64,000 nucleotides of DNA, from contig NZ_CP042914.1 in NCBI RefSeq assembly GCF_008065135.1, forward strand, positions 1,302,001 through 1,366,000. Reading direction: 5' to 3'. This document shows positions 35,631 to 42,290 of the stretch, in pieces. The notes under the pieces are model-generated. The model searched no databases. It was not told where the DNA came from and was given only the letters and a program-made list of their open reading frames with translations. Within the stretch, counting starts at the first letter, position 1. Each line of letters starts with the position of its first letter. Origin of the DNA: Roseimaritima ulvae (GTDB taxonomy: Bacteria; Planctomycetota; Planctomycetia; Pirellulales; Pirellulaceae). Position numbers and translations under genes: made by a program.

Positions 35631-35970
35631 TGCTCTTGGGGGTAACTCCACCCGTCTCAACTTGGATTCGATACGCTCGCATCTTGGCTCTTCCTTTCCG
35701 CCAACGCCGCAACTGGGATGGCTTGATGTAAAAGTCCACCCGAGGATGGCCATGACGTCGATTCTTGTATGGCCACGCGGCCTTACGAAACGCTCTGACT
35801 GCCTCTTGAAGTGAGCCGAAATCGTCGACTCGAATTCGAATACCCAAGATAGGCGTCTTAACGGCTGACGCCACATGCCGGAAAAAATGACTCAAAAACG
35901 CAGGGGGTTGGGGAAGTATATCCCGCACTGACTCTACTGTGAAGAAGATCTGTGGATCGACAACCCACAT
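35623..35970 (-). CDS. Hypothetical basic protein
   Basis: The 115-residue product is Arg/Lys-rich in its second half (WRKGRAKMRAYRIQ) and aromatic in its first. There is no membrane segment or known motif. It runs opposite to the neighbouring cassette-like genes. It could be a reversed cassette gene or a chance frame; amino-acid composition favours real coding only weakly. Confidence 0.45.
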   Translation of the reverse strand: MWVVDPQIFFTVESVRDILPQPPAFLSHFFRHVASAVKTPILGIRIRVDDFGSLQEAVRAFRKAAWPYKNRRHGHPRVDFYIKPSQLRRWRKGRAKMRAYRIQVETGGVTPKSKR

Positions 35971-36289
35971 GTTGATCGTGCGATCCTAGGGACACCGACG
36001 AACCACGGGTTGAACGCGAGATCGCGACCACCGTTAAAATCAACTTTCAGACTATTACTGTACTCCGCCAAAAGCGTTGTTGAGGGGCATCAACAGTTTG
36101 GCTGATCGATGTTTCTTGGAATAGAGTGTGAAGCTTTGACGTGGGCGATGTTCTCGCAGTGGGGTTCAGGCGAGCCGCTGAATATCAAATTCGATTACAG
36201 CGTTCGAGGCCTACCTAGCGTTCTAAGTTGGCCGAGTTGAAAGCTTCCATCCGACCTGGATTGAGACATTATCGTCGTCCAACCAAACT
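35971..36289. other. Gap without recognisable features
   Basis: I find no supported ORF, RNA or clear repeat in these 319 bases apart from a 6-bp tgttga/tcaaca stem. The base composition is AT-richer than the surrounding core genes. Confidence 0.4.
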
Positions 36290-36369
36290 CATTCCTTTGT
36301 CCCCCATTCCTTTGTCAGCTCCGGGCCCTACGGCGGTCGTTCGACAGAGGAATGGAGGACAGAGGAATG
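36290..36369. repeat. Palindrome with 27-bp arms
   Basis: The left arm (36290-36316, two cattcctttgtc motifs) and the right arm (36343-36369, two gacagaggaatg motifs) are inverted copies with three or four mismatches around a 26-base loop. Single-motif relatives flank the repeat region at 49914-49938 and 50150-50173. Confidence 0.85.
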
Positions 36370-36418
36370 GGGGAGACCGCACGACCAATTTCCTTTTGCT
36401 TTTCACGCTTCGGCGAGC

Positions 36419-36558
36419 AACCACGGATGAACGCCGCTCCACACTGATGGCTGACAGAAGAGTTCTGGGGGCATCCGCGTTGATCTGAGGTTACAGCATC
36501 CAGACCGCCGGGGCTCATTATTCTTCCTACCCCTAGTTTTCCTACCTCGTAAGCCGCC
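36419..36558 (+). repeat. Direct repeat, left copy
   Basis: It runs from aaccacggatgaac to aagccgcc and includes catccagaccgccgggg and ttcctacccctagttttcc. It matches the copy at 37122-37239 in the same orientation with indels. Together they flank the DUF4345-like gene. Confidence 0.8.
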
Positions 36559-36712
36559 AGCGGCGATTGCTTTGAGCACGCAGCAGCTTGCGCGGTTTCG
36601 ATCGTCGGCGTTGCTCGGGGACAGCCTGTGTCGCTGTCGGTGTTGCGTTATCGTCGCGGGCCTCTTGACGCCAAGCCTACAGTGGCTGACCTCGCATCGA
36701 GAAGGCTTGGAC

Positions 36713-37111
36713 ATGATGTTGATCACAAAACTTTTTATCGGTCTGGTGGGCATAATGTATGCCGGCTTGGCGATCTGGTGCAGCGTCCAGCCAAACATGA
36801 CCTCGAAGAAGGTTGGGTTCCAGTTGGTCGGAGGTTCCGGTAGGTCGGAATTCCTTACCGTCTATGGCGGGCTGGAGTTCGGCATCGCATTGCTCCTGCT
36901 GGCCTCGTTGTTTTCCAAGGAGACCGTGATCTACGGCTTGTGGGCTGTGATGCTTCTTCACGGTTCGCTGGTGCTGTTTCGCACGATCAGCTTGATTGCC
37001 TACGCCGATATCGGAGCCTTCACTTATCGGCTGGCCATCGGAGAGTGGGTGATTTTCCTGACGAGCGTCGCGTTGCTGTTTGTCCGTCTGAGCCGCGGAG
37101 GCGCCGAATGA
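36713..37111 (+). CDS. DUF4345-like small membrane protein
   Basis: From the ATG at 36713 the product is 132 residues with four hydrophobic segments: ITKLFIGLVGIMYAGLAIW, FGIALLLLASLF, a third around VMLLHGSLVLF, and WVIFLTSVALLFV. The middle EFLTVYGGLEFGIALLLL resembles the conserved Gly-Gly motif of DUF4345 proteins, whose role is unknown. AGAAGG lies upstream. The gene is framed by direct repeats about 560 bp apart, so it may have moved as a unit. Confidence 0.7.
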   Translation: MMLITKLFIGLVGIMYAGLAIWCSVQPNMTSKKVGFQLVGGSGRSEFLTVYGGLEFGIALLLLASLFSKETVIYGLWAVMLLHGSLVLFRTISLIAYADIGAFTYRLAIGEWVIFLTSVALLFVRLSRGGAE

Positions 37112-37121
37112 GCAACGAAGG

Positions 37122-37239
37122 AACCACGGATAAACACCGATGGATGAAACGAGAGTTGTGGGGCATCTGTAGTTTTCCGCATCCAGACCGCCGGGTTCCC
37201 ATTTTCCTACCCCTAATTTTCCTACCCTCCCAAGCCGCT
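37122..37239 (+). repeat. Direct repeat, right copy
   Basis: It begins aaccacggataaacaccg 11 bases after the stop of the DUF4345-like gene. It shares catccagaccgccggg and ttttcctacccctaattttc with the left copy. The remaining bases to 37432 show no feature I can support. Confidence 0.8.
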
Positions 37240-37432
37240 ACCCGCAGCGCGAACACTACTGAAGGAATTGAAACTTGGAGGCGCAGAGTTCGATCGAAGA
37301 ATAGGGGAGTCAGAAAACGGAACCCAAAAAATTATCGGTTTGTGGGCACCGATGGGGACAATTCGCGTCCAACCTGCTGACGTCGAAGCGTGGGGCTTTG
37401 ACCATTCAACTCCGTTTGGGAATCTGTTGACG

Positions 37433-38122
37433 ATGATGAAATACCTGTTTGTTTTGCCCCTGTTGTTGCTGATGGCTTCGGTGAGTTGGGCGATCGAGTC
37501 AGAAGCGGGCGACAAAGTGGAGACGCTGCAGAAGAGCGTCCAGAAATGGGAACGCATGCGCGAGCGTGCGAATGGTAATTACTCCTATCACGTGGTCACG
37601 TCGAGCTTTTCCGGCTTCCGTTCCGTCACGGAAATTGTTGTGCGGGAAAACCAAGTCAGCGAACGTCGCTATCGTGAGACCAACCGAAACGCTCCTCGGC
37701 CCGATGGGGCCCAAGACAACACGGAGTACAAATGGGTTGAGCAGGCGGACCAACTGGGCACACATCAACAAGGTGCCCCCGCGAAGACGCTCGATCAACT
37801 GTACCAGCAGGCCGCGGAAATTCTGAAGCAAGAGCGTCCCGAACACGAGAAGCTGTACCTGCGATTCGACAAACAAGGTTTGCTGCAAGCCTGCTTCACC
37901 GTGGACACCCGGATCGCCGATGACGCGCCGCTTAACGGCGTGCGTATTCGTGATCTGCAACTGCGCTACAAGTCGCCCAATGGAAAACTCTTTCCCGCGT
38001 CTTGGGGAGCGCCTCCGCTGATCCAAACCCGAGATCTGCGGCCTCTACCCGGCGGCTACGGCCAAGGCAGTGGCACGCTGGCTCGCTGGATCGAAGAGCA
38101 TCTGCAAGGCGACAAACACTAA
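37433..38122 (+). CDS. Secreted protein of unknown function
   Basis: From the tandem ATGs at 37433/37436 the product is 229 residues with a clear signal peptide (KYLFVLPLLLLMASVSWA) and likely cleavage before IESEAG. The mature part starts with a charged helix (VETLQKSVQKWERMRERANG) followed by beta-rich sequence. DUF6174-type secreted proteins start with a similar W-x(5)-NYSY pattern, and this protein has ANGNYSYHV, so that family is possible. The frame upstream of 37433 is not protein-like. Confidence 0.7.
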   Translation: MMKYLFVLPLLLLMASVSWAIESEAGDKVETLQKSVQKWERMRERANGNYSYHVVTSSFSGFRSVTEIVVRENQVSERRYRETNRNAPRPDGAQDNTEYKWVEQADQLGTHQQGAPAKTLDQLYQQAAEILKQERPEHEKLYLRFDKQGLLQACFTVDTRIADDAPLNGVRIRDLQLRYKSPNGKLFPASWGAPPLIQTRDLRPLPGGYGQGSGTLARWIEEHLQGDKH

Positions 38123-38430
38123 GTAGCATGGGCCCTTGGCCCGCGTGAGCCTACTGACTTAATAGCATTGAATTGTCCTACGGCCATGCTTCACCCTCCC
38201 CCTGGGAGGGTCGAGCGTCAGCGAGGGGAGGGTTTTTCGGCTGCGGATAACGGCTCTGACGACCTGCAAGTCCAACGCACCTTCCCCGCTCGTTCCTCGC
38301 CAGCCTCCCAGAGGGAGGGTGCAATGCTCTTAAGTCAGGCGTCTCCCGTGTGAGGTGGTAAAGACGAGGCGGGCACGGGCCGGGGACCCATGCTACGGGA
38401 TGGGTCCAAAGTTTGGCGACTTCGGCTACG
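38121..38430. repeat. Nested palindromic element plus repeat arm, copy D
   Basis: The outer arms tagcatgggcccttggcccg (about 38124-38143) and its near-complement at 38370-38398 enclose an inner element at 38149-38340. The inner element has its own inverted ends (ctgacttaatagcattg and gcaatgctcttaagtcag) and caccctcccctggggg-type arms. A single right arm of the dispersed palindrome family follows at 38406-38430. The arrangement suggests one mobile repeat inserted into another. No ORF is supported inside. Confidence 0.8.
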
Positions 38431-38451
38431 GTTGGGATTGGGGTTTTAAGG

Positions 38452-38955
38452 TTACGAGGATGGGCCGTAGGCGCCGGCGGAGTAGGTCAGTTCGTAACTG
38501 TGCGAATAGATCTCGATCAGGTTGCCGAAGGGATCTTCGCAGTACACCATCCGGTAAGGTTTTTCACCGGGGTAATACTCCCGGATCGGCATCCGTTGTT
38601 TGCCGCCATTTTCCACGATCCGCTTGGCGAGCCCTTCCACGTCCGGGTCTTGCACGCAGAAGTGGAACACGCCGGTCTTCCAGTATTCAAAATTGTTTTC
38701 CGGCTTTTCGGCGTTGGCGAACTCGAACAGCTCGACGCCGATCTTGTCGCCGGTGGCCAGGTGAGCGATCCGAAACCGGCCCCAGCCTTCGCCGAACACG
38801 TCGTCACACATCACGCCAATCGCCGAATCATCCGAGACGATTTCGGTGGGAGGCATGATCACGTACCAGCCCAGCGTTTCTGTATAAAACTTCACCGCGC
38901 GATCCAAGTCGGTGACGGAAATGCCGATGTGAGAGAACGTTCGTGGATAGGTCAT
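38452..38955 (-). CDS. VOC (glyoxalase/dioxygenase) family protein
   Basis: The 167-residue vicinal-oxygen-chelate protein has the paired beta-alpha-beta modules FSHIGISVTDLDRAVKFYTETLGW near the N-terminus (His in HIGI) and GVFHFCVQDPDVEGLAKRI in the second half (His in FHF). EDPFGNLIEIYSH, with the metal-ligand Glu, is near the C-terminus. Likely metal ligands are therefore present. The reaction is unknown: glyoxalase, fosfomycin-resistance-type and dioxygenase activities share this fold. It lies 113 bases downstream of the aminotransferase-thioesterase gene on the same strand and might be part of that operon. Confidence 0.88.
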   Translation of the reverse strand: MTYPRTFSHIGISVTDLDRAVKFYTETLGWYVIMPPTEIVSDDSAIGVMCDDVFGEGWGRFRIAHLATGDKIGVELFEFANAEKPENNFEYWKTGVFHFCVQDPDVEGLAKRIVENGGKQRMPIREYYPGEKPYRMVYCEDPFGNLIEIYSHSYELTYSAGAYGPSS

Positions 38956-39068
38956 GCCAGGCTTTCAAGCGAAAGGGTTGGGGAGCGTACGTCGGGCACT
39001 CGCAGCATATCAGTCCCCAATAATCCCAACAACAAAAGCAGACGCTGAAAGGAGCGGGTGCAAAGTTG

Positions 39069-42000
39069 TTAAGCCACTGTCTCCTCCAGCCGTGGGGCAG
39101 TCGCCGGTTCTTCCAAGCCTTCCTTGATCGCTTCACGCAGCATGTCGGCCAGGTCGGTGACGAAGGGACGCACCATCATGCCGGCCGGATAGGATCGCAT
39201 GCGGTGGTATTCCACACTGCCGCTGACCTCCAGCTCTTCGCCCAGGTGGCAGCGGTAGTCGCGCCGGGGACGAAAGTGAATTAAGCGGCCGGGATAAGGC
39301 TTGGGCACGTAGGCCTCGCACAGTTCGTCGTGGATTTTCCAGATCTCGGACATGTTCACCAACGCCGCCGGCTTGCGTTTTTTGCGGCGCGAAAACAGAT
39401 TCGCCACGGCACCTCGCCAAACTTTGGTGCGAACTTTCAAGGCTTGCCACTTGGCGTTCAAAAACTGTCGCTTGTCGGCTGTGTTGAGCAACAAGAAGTT
39501 GCGGAGGTGGAAATCGCAACGTTGGTACCCGTAACCGACCTTGGTCCAGATACTGGGGTTGGTCGAGGGAGCGGTCAGCCAGTTGTAGGTTTCGATCATG
39601 CCCAGCAGGGCCACGCGATCTCCGGCGGCGATCAATTGTTGAGCGATTTCCAAGGCCAGCGTGCCACCGGAGCAATAGCCGATCAGCAGGTACGGACCTT
39701 GAGGTTGCACCGCGCGAATCTCGGCCACCAATCCGGCCGCCATCTCCTCCAACGTATCGGGCAGTGGCAAGCCCAACACGCCGGGCGAATTGAGGCCGTA
39801 GACCGGTTGGTCGTCGCCCAGTTCGTCCGACAGTTCGTGATACACCAGCGTCAGACCGTCGGCCGCCGGGGCGCAGAACAGGGGCGTCTTGTCGCCGTCG
39901 GGTTGGATTTCTACCAGTGTGGAAATCTCTGGAGCTTCGGGAGTCGTTGCCACCTCAGGTGCAACGGACTGTAAAGCGGCCGGCTCAGTCGCCGAGGGCG
40001 CCGAGCGATTCAGGACGACGTTTTTTTTTTCGTCGTCCGCATCAGGAAAGAATCCGCCTTGGCGAATCTCCAGGCAGCTTTCCTGAACGGCGCGGATCAC
40101 GTGGGCGATGTCTTCGTCGCTGTGTTCGGTGGAGAGGAAGCAGTTGTCGCCCCAGCCGCGCGTGAACACGCCGCGATCGAGCAGATGGAAATACAGCATG
40201 TCGGCGTATTCCAGATCGGGCGGGAACATGAAGCGAAACTGCGAGGCGAACTGGGCGACGCGAATCGGGAACTGTTGGTCTTCGAAAAACGTATTCAGCG
40301 TTTCGGTCAGCTGCGTGGTGCGATCCGTCAGGCGTTGCTGCAGTTCGGGACCTTCCTCTTTGACCTTCCGCAGCACTTGCTGGGCGGCGACCAGCCCCAG
40401 CGGGTGCCGCACAAAGGTCCCGGCAAAAAACGTCATGTCAGCTTCGGGTTCCGATTCGTCGTCGTATCGCCAGGTGCCGCCGTCGAGGGCGTCCATGTAG
40501 CGGCACGAACCGGCCAGGGCACCAATCGGCATTCCTCCACCAAGGATTTTTCCGTAGGTAGACATGTCGGCCCAGACGTCAAACCATTCTTGGGCGCCGC
40601 CAGGAGCGGCTCGAAAACCGGTGATCACTTCGTCCATGATCATGGCGATGTCCCGCTCGCGGGTGATCCGACGAATCTCGTGCAGAAAGGCTTTGGGTTG
40701 CAGGAAGGGATCGGCGCTCTGCACCGGTTCGATCAGCACTGCGGCGATTTCGTCGGCTTGCTGTTCGATCGCTTGTAGGGCTTCGGGCGTGCCGTAATCC
40801 AACACGATCATGTTGTCGGCATAAGCCTGCGGCACGCCGGGCGCGGCGGGCGAAGAAACCTGCTTGCCCCCGATCCGGCTGGACCGCACCAGCACCTGAT
40901 CGAAGTTGCCATGGTAGTCCTTGTTGAAGTACACGACTTTGGATTTGCCGGTGACCGTACGAGCCAGTCGCATGGCCGCCATCACCGCTTCGCTGCCGGT
41001 GTTGCAGAACGTCGCTCGATCTTTGCGAGCGAAGTCGCACAGCAGTTGAGCGACTTCGCCGGCGATCGGCGACTGCGGGCCGACTTCCACGCCACGGTCG
41101 AGCTGTTCGTGTAAGGCCTGAGTAATGAAATCGGGTGATTGGCCGAACAGGTTCAGCCCAAACCCCATGGCGATGTCGACGTATTGGTTGCCGTCGACGT
41201 CCCAGAGCTGCGAACCCTTGGAACGCTCGACGACGATTTGATAGACCATCGATTTCCAAATCCGACGGTAGCCGGCCACGCCGCGAGGGTCGGCGAAGTG
41301 GTCGCGGTGCGTCTGGGCGTGAGCTCGGGACTTGGCCGTGCGACGGATGAAGCGATCGGTGAACTGTTGCAGGTGGTGTTGTTGCTGCTCGGTCAGCTGG
41401 TTGTTGGTGCCGCGACGAACCGGTTTATAGGGACCAAACCGCTCGTGTTTGCTGACCGGTTTGGGGGCCGGTAGCGGTGAGCCGTTGCCGGCGGTGGCTT
41501 GCCCGTTGCCCGAGCAGGCATCGGGGGATGCGCAGAAATCGGTTGCGTGTTGATTGAGGGCCTGGGGATGGGGCTCCGCGGCGGGGCCGGAAGGGACAGG
41601 AGCGACATCCGACGCGGGGGCGGAGGGCAATGGTTGTCCTTGCAGTAACGACAGGTGCTGCGCCATCAGGGCGTTTTGCTGCAGGATAATCTGTTCGATG
41701 CCGCTGAGCGTTCCCGCCGGGGTGGCGGGCACGCTGGGCGCGGATACTGCGCGCGGCGGGGAGACTGGGGCCGTGGGGACCGGGGTTGCGGGGACCGGGG
41801 TTGCGGCGACCGTCGGCACGGTGGCAACCGGCGCAGCTGGCTGGGGCGGCGCGGCGATCGCAACCTGGGACGGCACGGGCGTCGCGGCGGCGGAGACCGT
41901 TGCCGTGGTGGCCGCAACGGAAGACGCTTCCAGGGCCGGGGACGCTTCCACGATCGCAGGCGTCGCGGCGACCGCTGCCGTTGATTCGGCGGCGTCGGTC

Positions 42001-42269
42001 GGCGCGGCGTCGGCCGGTTGGTGTTCGGCCAGATAGGTGATTAAGGCATCGACCGAGGTGACCTCTTCGATCAGTTGCCGGAATGTCACCTTGGTGCGGA
42101 ACCGCTGCTTGATCTGTTGGCTTAACTGAATCAGGAACAGCGAGTCAAATCCCAGTTCGAGAAAGCTGGCATCGCGATCCAGATCTGCGATCTCGTATCC
42201 GGTTCGTTCGCGCAGCAGCCCGGACAGCTGGTCTTCGATGTTCGCGAGTTGGGGGTTGGGGCGATCCAT
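39069..42269 (-). CDS. ACP - class III aminotransferase - thioesterase protein
   Basis: This is the second protein of a two-gene assembly line (1066 residues). An acyl carrier domain comes first, with the phosphopantetheine Ser43 in ELGFDSLF. Residues 85-275 are an Ala/Pro-rich linker interrupted by a helix, IEQIILQQNALMAQHLSLLQ. Residues about 300-740 are a glutamate-1-semialdehyde-type PLP aminotransferase with FCNTGSEAVMAAMRLAR, MDEVITGFR and the PLP Lys574 in STYGKILGGGMP. Residues about 785-1050 are a type I thioesterase. Its nucleophile elbow reads GYCSGG, so the nucleophile is apparently Cys866; Glu893, 27 residues later, sits where Asp is usual, and a late YHRM supplies a His. Related fused aminotransferases install beta-amino groups in iturin and microcystin synthesis. 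It starts 21 bases after the KS-AT gene. Confidence 0.9.
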   Translation of the reverse strand: MDRPNPQLANIEDQLSGLLRERTGYEIADLDRDASFLELGFDSLFLIQLSQQIKQRFRTKVTFRQLIEEVTSVDALITYLAEHQPADAAPTDAAESTAAVAATPAIVEASPALEASSVAATTATVSAAATPVPSQVAIAAPPQPAAPVATVPTVAATPVPATPVPTAPVSPPRAVSAPSVPATPAGTLSGIEQIILQQNALMAQHLSLLQGQPLPSAPASDVAPVPSGPAAEPHPQALNQHATDFCASPDACSGNGQATAGNGSPLPAPKPVSKHERFGPYKPVRRGTNNQLTEQQQHHLQQFTDRFIRRTAKSRAHAQTHRDHFADPRGVAGYRRIWKSMVYQIVVERSKGSQLWDVDGNQYVDIAMGFGLNLFGQSPDFITQALHEQLDRGVEVGPQSPIAGEVAQLLCDFARKDRATFCNTGSEAVMAAMRLARTVTGKSKVVYFNKDYHGNFDQVLVRSSRIGGKQVSSPAAPGVPQAYADNMIVLDYGTPEALQAIEQQADEIAAVLIEPVQSADPFLQPKAFLHEIRRITRERDIAMIMDEVITGFRAAPGGAQEWFDVWADMSTYGKILGGGMPIGALAGSCRYMDALDGGTWRYDDESEPEADMTFFAGTFVRHPLGLVAAQQVLRKVKEEGPELQQRLTDRTTQLTETLNTFFEDQQFPIRVAQFASQFRFMFPPDLEYADMLYFHLLDRGVFTRGWGDNCFLSTEHSDEDIAHVIRAVQESCLEIRQGGFFPDADDEKKNVVLNRSAPSATEPAALQSVAPEVATTPEAPEISTLVEIQPDGDKTPLFCAPAADGLTLVYHELSDELGDDQPVYGLNSPGVLGLPLPDTLEEMAAGLVAEIRAVQPQGPYLLIGYCSGGTLALEIAQQLIAAGDRVALLGMIETYNWLTAPSTNPSIWTKVGYGYQRCDFHLRNFLLLNTADKRQFLNAKWQALKVRTKVWRGAVANLFSRRKKRKPAALVNMSEIWKIHDELCEAYVPKPYPGRLIHFRPRRDYRCHLGEELEVSGSVEYHRMRSYPAGMMVRPFVTDLADMLREAIKEGLEEPATAPRLEETVA

Positions 42270-42290
42270 TGCAGTGTTTAGCTAAGGGGA

